A program made the translations under genes and the position numbers. 64,000 bases of DNA from Paraliobacillus ryukyuensis (GTDB taxonomy: Bacteria; Bacillota; Bacilli; Bacillales; Amphibacillaceae): contig NZ_QNRI01000001.1 in the NCBI RefSeq assembly GCF_003315295.1, positions 558,001 through 622,000 on the forward strand, read 5' to 3'. Every line of letters starts with the position of its first letter. The stretch's first letter is position 1. Of the stretch, positions 32,631-41,205 are shown piece by piece. The notes under the pieces were generated by a model, which saw nothing but the letters and a program-made list of their open reading frames with translations, did not search any database and was not told the origin of the DNA.

Positions 32631-33680
32631 TTAAACCGTAAACTTGGACAATCTAAGCGTATCATATGTTTCGACACTTGGAATTAAATTCCCTTTTATC
32701 ATCATATCATTCATCGTGACTTCATTTCGCTGATGATGAATGCCCTCTAACACTTGAAACCAAGCGAGGTAATTGTTTAAATACTTGGTCGCCACACCGT
32801 TAAATCGCTGTATCCATCCTTTGAGTCTTCGATGGTAGTTATTGACGTTCTGGATGTGATAGAGACCCTTTGTACGAACTTTCCCATCAGACTTGAATTG
32901 ATAAATAGGCATACCTTTTTCACTAGCATAGGTTTTAAATGCACGCCAAGCATCGGTACATAACACATTTTCATTTGAGAGTTTATTCCCGATAGCTCTG
33001 TCTAATTGTTCCTTTGTCAATCTACCCATTCCTAACGTCTGCGAGAAAGTCACTTTGTCTCGGTCTCTTGCGACCAAAACACATACCTGTTCATTACTTA
33101 TTCCACGTTTCTTAGCGGAACCTCCTCGTTTACGAGGCTTTCTGTCTTTAATCTTTCTTTGTCCTTTTTCAGAGTGCAGGAAATAGGTCTCGTCCATTTC
33201 AACGATACCTTGAAAATTCGATATTTCCATTTGCTTTAATGAGGTTAAAAGTTTATGTCTCCAGTAGAATAAGGTGACGTGGGTAACGTTACCAATCAAC
33301 TCTGCTGATTTGCGAAGAGAATAACCTTCAATCATACATTCAATGAATTTAAGCCAACGATTGAGGTGACGAGTTCGGTATAATGCCGTATTGGTGAGGT
33401 CTGTAAACGTCATACTACAAGCTTTACAGCGATAACGCTGTTTTTTCACCTCTTCACCATCCACGATAGTAGAATATTTTCCAAATCGTACAATATGCTC
33501 TGACTCACAATTAGGACAGCGATAGCCTTCCTTATTCTTACGTTCAGAGATTTCTTGCAGTACCGTTCCTGTTGAGGATGATGCAGTAAGAGCACCAATT
33601 AAATACTCCTGTAATCGGTGTTTTTCCGCTGGATTAAGTTTTTGAATAGCTTTAAGGATATCGGTTGCTCTCAAAGTCAT
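32631..33680 (-). CDS. IS1595-family transposase
   Basis: The 349-residue protein has an N-terminal zinc ribbon (C55, C58, C85, C88), a helix-turn-helix and an ISXO2-like catalytic domain with D163 (VEMDETYF) and D243 (CTDAWRAF); the third position is the N/H type seen in this family (VNNYHRRLKGW near 279-289). The frame extends to 33716; starts at 33686 (ATG, then GTG) and 33680 (ATG) are both possible, with no strong ribosome binding site. The gene is intact. Confidence 0.93.
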   Translation of the reverse strand: MTLRATDILKAIQKLNPAEKHRLQEYLIGALTASSSTGTVLQEISERKNKEGYRCPNCESEHIVRFGKYSTIVDGEEVKKQRYRCKACSMTFTDLTNTALYRTRHLNRWLKFIECMIEGYSLRKSAELIGNVTHVTLFYWRHKLLTSLKQMEISNFQGIVEMDETYFLHSEKGQRKIKDRKPRKRGGSAKKRGISNEQVCVLVARDRDKVTFSQTLGMGRLTKEQLDRAIGNKLSNENVLCTDAWRAFKTYASEKGMPIYQFKSDGKVRTKGLYHIQNVNNYHRRLKGWIQRFNGVATKYLNNYLAWFQVLEGIHHQRNEVTMNDMMIKGNLIPSVETYDTLRLSKFTV

Positions 33681-33731
33681 CACCATCTTATGTTTGATGA
33701 CTACATTATAGAACATTTGTTCGAATTATAC

Positions 33732-33760
33732 AAATATCAACAATGACCTTTAACATAGCC
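33732..33760. repeat. Terminal inverted repeat, right end of IS
   Basis: Read inward from 33760 it gives GGCTATGTTAAAGGTCATTG, pairing with the left end at 31987. It directly abuts the target duplication. Confidence 0.88.
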
Positions 33761-33768
33761 AAATAAAA
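33761..33768. repeat. Target site duplication, right copy
   Basis: AAATAAAA, identical to 31979-31986. On the minus strand it is part of the U-tract that follows the ftsZ terminator stem. Confidence 0.88.
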
Positions 33769-33808
33769 AAAGCTTTCACAGCTATTGTTTAGCTGTAAAA
33801 GCTTTTTG
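33764..33808 (-). terminator. Terminator after ftsZ
   Basis: A long stem (core 33771-33784 with 33790-33803, one G-U pair, extended by A-T pairs) with a five-base loop is followed by UUUUUUUAUUU on the minus strand. The IS1595 element inserted at the end of this U-tract and left the terminator whole. Confidence 0.88.
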
Positions 33809-33815
33809 GATTTTG

Positions 33816-34943
33816 TTATCTACGTCGATTTCTATTGCGTAAGAAAGTAGGAATATCTAATGTATCCTCTTCTTCTCTTTGTGCTTGCGGACTTGGGGTT
33901 TCTTGATTAACTGTTTCTCGTCGTTGCTCAGGTGCTTTTGTTGTTTTTTGTGTTGAAGGTTTCTTCCTAGTTTGACTAGAAGATAATTGCGCTTCATCAA
34001 AACCTGTAGCAATAACCGTTACAATAATTTCATCTTTCAAATTCTCGTTAATAACAGAACCAAAAATAACGTTAACTTCTTGATCTGCAGCAGACGTCAC
34101 AATGTCAGCTGCTTCTTGCACTTCATATAAACTCAAATTTGCGCCACCAGTGATATTCATTAACACACCATGTGCTCCATCAATGGATGTTTCCAATAAT
34201 GGAGAAGAAATTGCTTTTTTAGCAGCTTCTGATGCTCTACTTTCTCCTGTAGCTACACCAATACCCATTAAAGCTGAACCTTTGTCGGACATAATCGTTT
34301 TCACATCGGCAAAGTCGACGTTAATTAGTCCTGGAGTCGCAATTAAATCTGAAATACCTTGTACACCTTGACGTAACACATTGTCTGCTTCGCGGAAGGC
34401 TTCTAACATTGGTGTGTTCTTATCAATAATTTCTAACAATCGATCATTTGGAATAACAATTAATGTATCTACGCTTGATTTCAGACCGTCAATTCCAGTA
34501 ACAGCTTGAGTAGAACGTTTTCTACCTTCAAAAGTAAAAGGTCTTGTAACAACACCAACCGTTAAAGCCCCAATTTCTTTTGCTACTTGTGCAATAACAG
34601 GAGCAGCACCGGTGCCTGTTCCGCCGCCCATACCAGCAGTAACAAAAATCATATCAGCACCTTGCAATACTTCCTCTAATTGTTCTTTGCTTTCTTCAGC
34701 AGCTTTTCTACCTACTTCAGGATTAGCTCCGGCACCTAGTCCTCTAGTTAATTTTGTTCCTATCTGGATTTTCACTTCTGCTTTAGATAAATTTAAGGCT
34801 TGCGCATCTGTATTTACAGCAATAAATTCCACGCCTTGTACGCCGTGTTCAATCATGCGATTTACAGCGTTACTTCCGCCACCGCCAACACCGATTACTT
34901 TTATTGTCGCAAGTTGATCCATTTCCGTATCAAACTCTAACAT
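33816..34943 (-). CDS. ftsZ: Cell division protein FtsZ
   Basis: FtsZ is the tubulin-like GTPase that forms the division ring. The 375-residue protein has [13 protein letters not shown] at the N-terminus, the tubulin signature GGGTGTG near residue 108, the T7 loop [10 protein letters not shown], a flexible Gln/Thr-rich linker and the C-terminal peptide [13 protein letters not shown] that binds FtsA, SepF and ZapA-type partners. GGAGGAAC precedes the ATG at 34943. It is downstream of ftsA as usual. Confidence 0.98.
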   Translation of the reverse strand: MLEFDTEMDQLATIKVIGVGGGGSNAVNRMIEHGVQGVEFIAVNTDAQALNLSKAEVKIQIGTKLTRGLGAGANPEVGRKAAEESKEQLEEVLQGADMIFVTAGMGGGTGTGAAPVIAQVAKEIGALTVGVVTRPFTFEGRKRSTQAVTGIDGLKSSVDTLIVIPNDRLLEIIDKNTPMLEAFREADNVLRQGVQGISDLIATPGLINVDFADVKTIMSDKGSALMGIGVATGESRASEAAKKAISSPLLETSIDGAHGVLMNITGGANLSLYEVQEAADIVTSAADQEVNVIFGSVINENLKDEIIVTVIATGFDEAQLSSSQTRKKPSTQKTTKAPEQRRETVNQETPSPQAQREEEDTLDIPTFLRNRNRRR

Positions 34944-35060
34944 CTTTGTTCCTCCTAATTTGCAAGTTTACTAGATTCGTGGTTGTAATTTCATTTCACG
35001 ATATGAAGGTTGTCCAATCAACTATGTATAGTGATATGTTTGAACATTTCTATCTCCTAA

Positions 35061-36347
35061 TTAATCAAAAAAGTATTTAAATAAATTAGCAATACTAGAA
35101 TCTTTCTTTTTCGCTGGTTTCTTTTCTTTGTTATTATTAACAACTCGTTTTTGCTTAGCTGGTTTTTGTTCAGCATAATCGGTAAATGTAACCGAACCAG
35201 ATAATTGTTTGCCTTGAATTTTCGCATTACGATAAGCAAATTTTAATATTCCCACACCTGAAGTATATTGTGGTTCTCTTACCCCTATATAATCAGGGAT
35301 AGCAATGCGAACATTAGCATCAAATAGGTCTTGAGCTAATTCCAAGGCACCTGGCATACGCATAGAACCACCGGTTAAAACAAAACCTCCAGGTAATTCA
35401 GAATAACCCATCTTTTTAATTTCGCGAGCTGCATAAGCATAAATTTCTTCCAACCTAGCTTCAATCATATCAGAAATTTCTAATTGATTAAATGTCTGTT
35501 TTTGATCACTACCTATAATAGAAGCCTGGAATGTTTCTTCTTCACTAGCATATTCATAAAAGGCATGACCGTGGTCAACTTTAATCTCTTCTGCATCTTC
35601 TGACGTTGTTCTTAGCCCGATTGAAATATCTTTTGTTATGTTGTCCCCGCCTAATGGCACCACACTAGTTGAAGCAAGGTGATCATTTTCAAATACAGCA
35701 ACTGAGGTACTGCCTCCTCCAACATCTAATAAGGCGACACCCAAGTTTCTTTCGTCTTTAGATAAAGCTATGGATCCTGAAGCCAATGGTTGTAAGCAAA
35801 TATCAATTACTTCCAGACCTGCTCTTTCCACACATTTTAAAATGTTATGTAGCATAGTTCTAGAACATGTTATAATTGTTCCTTCCATTTCCAGACGAAC
35901 ACCAATCATTCCTCTTGGATCCGTAATCTCATCTAAGCCATCAACAATAAATTGTTTCGGAACAACATCAATTATTTCGCGCTCAGGTGGTATGGAAATT
36001 ACTTGAGCAGCGTCGATCACTCTTGTTACATCTTCATTATTTATTTCGCGATTTTCACTAGAAACAGCCACTACACCATGACACGGTTGAAGTTGTATGT
36101 GGTTTCCATTTATACCGACAATAACCCTGTCAATATGCATATCAACCATTCGCTCTGCTTGTTCAATTGCTGAGCGAATCGAATGAACAGTTTGATCAAT
36201 GTCAACGATGGCACCTTTCTTCATGCCGTTTGAATTGGCTGTACCTACGCCAATAATGTTTAATGCATCATTTAATACTTCACCAATGACAACTTTTATT
36301 TTTGATGTACCTATATCTAAGCTGACTAAAATTTCATTGTTGTTCAC
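35061..36347 (-). CDS. ftsA: Cell division protein FtsA
   Basis: FtsA is an actin-like ATPase that tethers FtsZ to the membrane. The 428-residue protein has the phosphate loops SLDIGTSKIKVV and LLDVGGGSTSVAVF, the adenosine motif GFVLTGGSMRMPG, a basic linker rich in Lys and the C-terminal amphipathic helix IANLFKYFFD. GGAGGTGCC precedes the start at 36347. A TGTTAAAAT at about 36434-36442 could be an extended -10 box in the 240-base gap before it. Confidence 0.97.
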   Translation of the reverse strand: MNNNEILVSLDIGTSKIKVVIGEVLNDALNIIGVGTANSNGMKKGAIVDIDQTVHSIRSAIEQAERMVDMHIDRVIVGINGNHIQLQPCHGVVAVSSENREINNEDVTRVIDAAQVISIPPEREIIDVVPKQFIVDGLDEITDPRGMIGVRLEMEGTIITCSRTMLHNILKCVERAGLEVIDICLQPLASGSIALSKDERNLGVALLDVGGGSTSVAVFENDHLASTSVVPLGGDNITKDISIGLRTTSEDAEEIKVDHGHAFYEYASEEETFQASIIGSDQKQTFNQLEISDMIEARLEEIYAYAAREIKKMGYSELPGGFVLTGGSMRMPGALELAQDLFDANVRIAIPDYIGVREPQYTSGVGILKFAYRNAKIQGKQLSGSVTFTDYAEQKPAKQKRVVNNNKEKKPAKKKDSSIANLFKYFFD

Positions 36348-36587
36348 AAGTAAGGCACCTCCTACACTACGAATTAAGAGTAAAACTAATATGTATCAAT
36401 ATTCATGCTACAAATCTAGTAGATGTAACTAACATTTTAACACGAAATTTACAGAAATGAATAATTAGTTATATTATAATAATAATTTATATTAATATCG
36501 AATGTTTTTTTAAATTTCTACTATAGACTTTACTACAATATTCAACATATAGCGACCTTTTTCCTTTATTTTTTTGTAGGAAAATCA

Positions 36588-36932
36588 TTACTTTTCTTGC
36601 TTTTTGATGGTAAATAAATAATCTCTAATTAAAGAAAGGTTTTTAAAGATTCTTATACCGAAGGCAAACACTGCCGCCAAGTACAAATCCAATCCAAATT
36701 GAATTCCTAAAAATGTTAAAATTCCTGCAAGAAAAGTATTTAGTAAGAAACCAGATAGAAATAAAGCATGCTTAAACGTGTGTTCAACATATGCACGCAT
36801 ACCACCAAAAAGCGCATCTAATGATGCTAATATTGTTACGGCTAAGTATGGAGCAAATGGCTCTGGTATTGTATAGTCTGTTAAAAACCCTAGCGTAATA
36901 CCAATAACTAGAAAAATAGCTGGCAACCACAT
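36588..36932 (-). CDS. sbp: Small basic membrane protein Sbp (DUF1290)
   Basis: The 114-residue protein has three or four hydrophobic segments and the DUF1290 core LASLDALFGGMRAYVEHTF near residues 36-54. Its function is unknown, but the gene lies next to ftsA in most Bacilli. It starts at 36932, overlapping the ylxX stop by one base, so the two are coupled. Confidence 0.92.
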   Translation of the reverse strand: MWLPAIFLVIGITLGFLTDYTIPEPFAPYLAVTILASLDALFGGMRAYVEHTFKHALFLSGFLLNTFLAGILTFLGIQFGLDLYLAAVFAFGIRIFKNLSLIRDYLFTIKKQEK

Positions 36933-37645
36933 TAATCTTCACCTGTTTCTTCATTTACTTTTACGGAGTCAAAGTCAATATTTCCTTGATAAGCTGGAAG
37001 TGTCATTTCTGCTTTCTTACTCATTGTAAGTGACATATTTTCAATGGCTATATTATCTCTAAAGTCACTAACTTCCATGTAATCAATTAACCGCTGGGGC
37101 GAATCAGTCAAAACAGAAATTGTAATAGGAAGATCTGGTAAAGCATGATTATTAACATAAGTTTCTCCATTGACATACCGTATTGGACTTGTACTAACAA
37201 TACGTTCTTTTTCAATGGCTATATCTTTTGCACCATACGTGTTCAATTCGTTAACAAGTTGGTTTAATAATTCCGGAGAAATCATTGGATATTCTGATCC
37301 TGTAGGTGAATCTACAAAAACAGGTTCAATGGTTAATTCAATACCTTTACTAGTTCTTTCTGCCAATCCCGCTTGTATTTTTAGCTGTTTAATTGATTTT
37401 TTTAATGAAGAAATTTGTTCTTGTTCTGACTTCTGTTGATATTCTTGTAGTGTTTGTTCTAAATCACTTATTTGCTGGTAAAGCTGTTGCTGTTGTTTTT
37501 GTTCATCTTGTATTTGTGCACGAACTTCCCACATGTCTTTTGTTTCTCTTTGATTCGATTTGCTCGCTGTATTGAATTGTAAAGCTATTGTAAAACCAAT
37601 AAAAATACAGATGATTGAAATGATAATTTTACTTTTTACCGGCAA
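36932..37645 (-). CDS. ylxX: DUF881 family protein YlxX
   Basis: This 237-residue protein has one N-terminal membrane anchor (IIISIICIFIGFTIALQF), a coiled coil (about 40-90) and an extracytoplasmic DUF881 domain. It is a paralogue of the next gene, ylxW. The role is unknown; location in the division cluster suggests envelope work at the septum. The start is a TTG at 37645 after AAAGGTGA. Confidence 0.88.
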   Translation of the reverse strand: MPVKSKIIISIICIFIGFTIALQFNTASKSNQRETKDMWEVRAQIQDEQKQQQQLYQQISDLEQTLQEYQQKSEQEQISSLKKSIKQLKIQAGLAERTSKGIELTIEPVFVDSPTGSEYPMISPELLNQLVNELNTYGAKDIAIEKERIVSTSPIRYVNGETYVNNHALPDLPITISVLTDSPQRLIDYMEVSDFRDNIAIENMSLTMSKKAEMTLPAYQGNIDFDSVKVNEETGED

Positions 37646-37660
37646 GTTTTGTCACCTTTC

Positions 37661-38353
37661 TTAGCTTAATTTCGCATCCATTGTTAGATTATCTTCATTT
37701 TTTAATGTAACCTCAATATTATCATTAACTAACAAATCTACCACACCATTTGTTAATTCAAGACTTGTTCGCAATGTCTCTTCATCACCAATTGCTTCGA
37801 CTGTAAAGGGGGCGGGGTATTGATTGCCATCTACCGAAATAACCGGGCCCACACAATTTACATAACTATCGCTAAAGATTCGTTGACCATTGATTGCGAT
37901 GGCTTTTGCACCAGCACTATAGAGTTCATTAACAAGTAACTGTATATGGCGATCATGAACAATATATTGGTTCGCGTTTTGTTCAGAAGGAATATAATTT
38001 GCATCACTCAATGTTATAGCCACACCAGAGCCCTTTATTGGTAATTCTCCAGTAATCATTTGTAACTCTCTCTTTTGTTCAACAAAGTCTCCTATTGTTT
38101 CTTCCTGCTCCCCAAGGGTTTTTTCTAATTGGTTAATTTGTGAACGATAGTCGTCAATTTGGTGACGAAGCTTCCTGTTTTTTTCTTCAATTTGAATTAA
38201 TTGCTGTCGATAGTTAAAACCTTTTTCCCAATCTTGTTCTGATAATTGAATCACTTTTGGATTATGAAATGTGTATTGGTAACTAAAAGTAATAAAAAAG
38301 CCTATAACTAAAAGAACAACAGACCATATTATATGCTTCCCCTTAAGACGCAT
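37661..38353 (-). CDS. ylxW: DUF881 family protein YlxW
   Basis: A 230-residue protein with one N-terminal membrane anchor (HIIWSVVLLVIGFFITF), a coiled coil (about 45-85) and a DUF881 domain (GSGVAITLSDANY, INGQRIFSDSYVNCVGPVI). The frame extends to 38407, but AAGGAGGAAGATC precedes the ATG at 38353, which overlaps the divIB stop by 11 bases. Function unknown; probably arose by duplication with ylxX. Confidence 0.9.
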   Translation of the reverse strand: MRLKGKHIIWSVVLLVIGFFITFSYQYTFHNPKVIQLSEQDWEKGFNYRQQLIQIEEKNRKLRHQIDDYRSQINQLEKTLGEQEETIGDFVEQKRELQMITGELPIKGSGVAITLSDANYIPSEQNANQYIVHDRHIQLLVNELYSAGAKAIAINGQRIFSDSYVNCVGPVISVDGNQYPAPFTVEAIGDEETLRTSLELTNGVVDLLVNDNIEVTLKNEDNLTMDAKLS

Positions 38354-39125
38354 GATCTTCCTCCTTAGTCTTTTGTTCTTTTTCATATGGATCAAACACT
38401 GCTCCACCTTCTCCGATTGTAATAATGCCTAACTGTTTTTTGTCTAATTGACTAACAATCGAAGGATAGGTCTTCATATAATTTGAAAAATTATGAATAG
38501 AAGATCTTACTTCATAACCATCATTCATAAATATTGTTACTTTATATGAATTTGTATCCGTTGGTTTCCAATAAATCTCTGAAATTAAGGATGAAATTGA
38601 ACTAGGTAACGCTTGTAATTCACTAGCTAATGCTTCTAGTGGTGCATCACTAGTAAAATCCATAAGTAGCGGTGCATCACTTCTCCAAGCAGTCGTGGGT
38701 GTTTCTAAGAAGTTGCCATTCTCTAAGACAGGGTAGTATTTACCTTCTCTTTTGAGATATGCTACTTTTTTCAACTCTTCCACTGCTATTACAATGGTAT
38801 TTGGGAGTTTCCTGCTAACAGTTGCATTCTTAATCTCTTGATGTTCGGTAATTTTATCTTCTATTTTGCCAGTCGAAACACCCCAGAAATTATTATCTTT
38901 TGACAAGCCACTTAAAGCGATTAACTCATCTGAGTTGATATAATCATTGCCTTCAATTTTTATGGCTTGTATGTGGCTAAGAGGTGACTGTAAATATACT
39001 ACGATACTAATTAAAATAAAAAATAACGATAAATAAAATATTAATCGTCTATTTGTTTTCTTTTTTCTTACTTCTTTCAATTTTGGAATTCGATCTTCAA
39101 TCGAAATAACTTTTTTTTCAGCCAT
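38343..39125 (-). CDS. divIB: Cell division protein DivIB/FtsQ
   Basis: DivIB bridges the FtsL-DivIC pair and septal synthases outside the membrane. The 260-residue protein has a basic cytoplasmic N-terminus, one membrane helix (LIFYLSLFFILISIVVYL near 28-45), a POTRA domain (HIQAIKIEGNDYINSDELI) and a beta domain. In B. subtilis murB and murG lie just upstream; here the upstream neighbour is an unrelated lipoprotein gene on the other strand. Confidence 0.94.
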   Translation of the reverse strand: MAEKKVISIEDRIPKLKEVRKKKTNRRLIFYLSLFFILISIVVYLQSPLSHIQAIKIEGNDYINSDELIALSGLSKDNNFWGVSTGKIEDKITEHQEIKNATVSRKLPNTIVIAVEELKKVAYLKREGKYYPVLENGNFLETPTTAWRSDAPLLMDFTSDAPLEALASELQALPSSISSLISEIYWKPTDTNSYKVTIFMNDGYEVRSSIHNFSNYMKTYPSIVSQLDKKQLGIITIGEGGAVFDPYEKEQKTKEEDHAS

Positions 39126-39291
39126 CTCCTTAATCTTCCCTTAACCTATAAAATAATCTTCCAATTTCTATCTTCTATTTTCTAATCCTAAATTTTGATT
39201 TTAAACTTTGTTACATTAGAATTATATCATATTTTTATATTGTTCGTCGTATGTTTGTCTAATTCAAAAGGTGCATTTTGTATTAGATAAT

Positions 39292-39320
39292 TTGATTCAA
39301 TACAATTTTATAGGTATTAT
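39292..39320 (+). promoter_or_regulatory. Putative sigma-A promoter of the lipoprotein gene
   Basis: TTGATT (39292-39297) and TATTAT (39315-39320) are 17 bases apart, about 85 bases before the lipoprotein start. The match is fair and the orientation right. Confidence 0.5.
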
Positions 39321-39403
39321 TGATAAAGAAACTTACACACTTGTTACTTTGCGTTGCGTTTAACAAAGAAAAACAATCTAGAACTTACGTTAGGTGGGAG
39401 AAA

Positions 39404-39925
39404 ATGAAACGTATATGCTTTTTGATAGGAGTAGCTTTTTTGTTGATTTTGGTAGCATGCAGTAAGGATATAGCAGATACGCAAAACAAAGAATCTGGAA
39501 GTACAAATGACTCATCAATAAATGAGAACAATAGTAGTACTGATAATGATCAAAGTGATTTAACAAACGAAGGCTCGGATTCATCTGATACCAATGACGA
39601 CGATATGAATAACAATAATTCAGAAGAAGATAGCACTGAAGCAAATAGTGATGAATCTGAAGAAGACAAAGCTAGTAATGATCCAAGTGATACTCCTGAT
39701 CAAAATAAACAACTGACCGAGTCGCAAGCTGTAGATAAAGTTCGTGCAAAATTAAAAAATGAGATAGGTAATGAAACTATTGTTGAAGTCGATCATACTG
39801 ATGAAGATGGGAATTATGTTGTTCATATCTATGATATTGTAGAGAACAATGGTAGTAGTCACACCGCAACAAGAGGATGGTATACGGTAAATCCAACGAC
39901 AGAAGTAATAGAAAGTTTATTTTAA
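39404..39925 (+). CDS. Putative lipoprotein with acidic linker and PepSY-like C-terminus
   Basis: The 173-residue protein has a signal peptide with lipobox LVAC at residues about 15-18, a low-complexity linker of some 75 residues made almost only of Ser, Asn, Asp, Glu and Thr, and a folded C-terminal 70 residues (SQAVDKVRAKL, NYVVHIYDIVE, GWYTVNPTT) resembling PepSY-type domains. It should be anchored outside the membrane. The ATG at 39404 follows AGGTGGGAG; an upstream ATG at 39320 would ruin the signal peptide. It lies alone on the plus strand between divIB and spoVE, in the place of murG and murB. The substrate or partner is unknown. Confidence 0.82.
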   Translation: MKRICFLIGVAFLLILVACSKDIADTQNKESGSTNDSSINENNSSTDNDQSDLTNEGSDSSDTNDDDMNNNNSEEDSTEANSDESEEDKASNDPSDTPDQNKQLTESQAVDKVRAKLKNEIGNETIVEVDHTDEDGNYVVHIYDIVENNGSSHTATRGWYTVNPTTEVIESLF

Positions 39926-39937
39926 AACACATGTAAA

Positions 39938-39998
39938 AAACGAAAAACAAGAGCAAAGCGTTCCATTTTGATTAGACCCTTGCTCTTGTTTTTCGTTT
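39938..39998. terminator. Bidirectional terminator between lipoprotein gene and spoVE
   Basis: A perfect 19-bp stem (39938-39956 with 39980-39998) with a 23-base loop lies between two convergent genes; A-rich on the left and T-rich on the right, it can act in both directions. Confidence 0.85.
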
Positions 39999-40018
39999 GG
40001 AACCTATTCCTGTACATG

Positions 40019-41131
40019 CTAATTCATATGTGAAAAACGACTTATATTAATTAATATACCAACAGATGCAAGAATTAACGTTAGCGAAGAGCCACCATAA
40101 CTTAAAAAAGGTAACGTGATACCAGTTACAGGTATTAAACCGATAACTACGCTAATGTTAATAATAACTTGAAGTGAGATCATAGAAGTGATTCCTAAGC
40201 CTAACAACATTCCGAACTTATCAGGAGCTCCTAATCCAATTCGAACGCCTCTCCATAATAATAAAAAGAATAGCATTATCAACAAACTACCACCGATGAA
40301 ACCTAGCTCTTCTGCGACAATAGCGAAGATAAAATCATTATGAGGTTCTGGTAAATAAAAAAACTTTTGCAAACTATTTCCTAAACCCATACCTAAAAGT
40401 CCACCAGGCCCTATGGCGTACAAAGATTGAATAATTTGAAATCCATTTCCTAAGGGATCTTCCCAAGGATTCAAGAATGCCGTTATTCGATTAATTCGAT
40501 AAGGTGCGGAGATGATAAGGCCAGCAAATCCCAACACACCAAGAAGGCCTAAACCTACAAAGTGGTTTATTTTGGCACCAGCAACAAATAACAAAATAAA
40601 ACAAGTGAGGATAACGACCATCCCAGTACCTAGATCTGGTTGTAACATAATTAAACCAAAACTAGTAAATATTAAAAGTAATAAGGGTAAGAAACCATGC
40701 TTTAACGATTGGATATAGCGTTGTTTTTCAGCTAGATATTTAGCAAGAAAGATAATTAACCCTAATTTCATAAATTCAGCTGGTTGAATACTGAATGCGC
40801 CAACACCAATCCAACTTCTAGCCCCGCCTCGCACCAGTCCAACTCCAGGTATAAGCACAGCTATAAGTAAAATAAAACAAATAATTAAAATTGGTTTAGC
40901 ATATTTACGCCATGTTAGATATGGAATTTGCGCAACGATAAACATCGCTAACACACCTATACCAGCAAAAAGCAGTTGCCGCTTTGCAAAATAAAACGCA
41001 TCTTCAAATTTGTAAGTTGCCCAAATGGATGAAGCGCTGTAAACCATGACAATCCCTATCATCAGTAATGAAAAAATAATTATTATGAGAAATATATCCG
41101 GTTTGAGTTGCGTCGTCTTTTTATTCTCCAC
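40019..41131 (-). CDS. spoVE: SEDS-family peptidoglycan polymerase SpoVE/FtsW
   Basis: SEDS proteins polymerise glycan strands with a partner class B PBP. The 370-residue protein has about ten helices and the conserved NPWEDPLGNGFQIIQSLYAI, PEPHNDFIFAIVAEELG (with the catalytic-type Asp) and GLIPVTGITLPFLSYGGSS segments. Position next to murD and spoVD suggests SpoVE, the cortex enzyme, but FtsW cannot be excluded by sequence alone. The start is a GTG at 41131, five bases after GGGAGG. A terminator separates it from murD, so it should have its own promoter. Confidence 0.92.
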   Translation of the reverse strand: MENKKTTQLKPDIFLIIIIFSLLMIGIVMVYSASSIWATYKFEDAFYFAKRQLLFAGIGVLAMFIVAQIPYLTWRKYAKPILIICFILLIAVLIPGVGLVRGGARSWIGVGAFSIQPAEFMKLGLIIFLAKYLAEKQRYIQSLKHGFLPLLLLIFTSFGLIMLQPDLGTGMVVILTCFILLFVAGAKINHFVGLGLLGVLGFAGLIISAPYRINRITAFLNPWEDPLGNGFQIIQSLYAIGPGGLLGMGLGNSLQKFFYLPEPHNDFIFAIVAEELGFIGGSLLIMLFFLLLWRGVRIGLGAPDKFGMLLGLGITSMISLQVIINISVVIGLIPVTGITLPFLSYGGSSLTLILASVGILINISRFSHMN

Positions 41132-41147
41132 ATTAGCCTCCCTCTAT

Positions 41148-41168
41148 TTGTTACAGAAATTGTAACAA
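41148..41168. other. 21-bp palindrome before spoVE
   Basis: TTGTTACA-n5-TGTAACAA is a perfect inverted repeat with 8-bp arms in the 67-base murD-spoVE gap, between the murD terminator and the spoVE ribosome binding site. It could be a repressor operator or an RNA hairpin. Confidence 0.6.
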
Positions 41169-41170
41169 GT

Positions 41171-41205
41171 AAAAAAAAGTAAGGCTTAAGTACAAGCCTT
41201 ACTTT
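41171..41205 (-). terminator. Terminator overlapping the murD stop codon
   Basis: A perfect 12-bp stem (41176-41187 with 41194-41205) and a run of eight U residues (41171-41178). The murD stop codon (41199-41201) lies within the stem's upstream arm. Confidence 0.85.

Larger units (their letters stand above)
31987..33760 (-). mobile_element. IS1595-family insertion sequence with Nudix passenger gene
   Basis: This is a complete 1774-bp element. It has imperfect inverted ends beginning GGCT[C/A]TGTTAAAG, a perfect 8-bp duplication AAATAAAA on both sides (IS1595 members make 8-bp duplications), an intact transposase gene and a second gene, a Nudix hydrolase, both on the minus strand. It lies between spoIIGA and ftsZ, genes that are otherwise neighbours apart from bpr in B. 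subtilis. The exact duplication and open transposase frame suggest recent insertion. Confidence 0.92.

Noticed and set aside
32576-32677. N-terminal extension of the Nudix protein by 34 codons
   Set aside because: The extension overlaps the end of the transposase gene and has no ribosome binding site, while AGGGGG fits the GTG at 32575.
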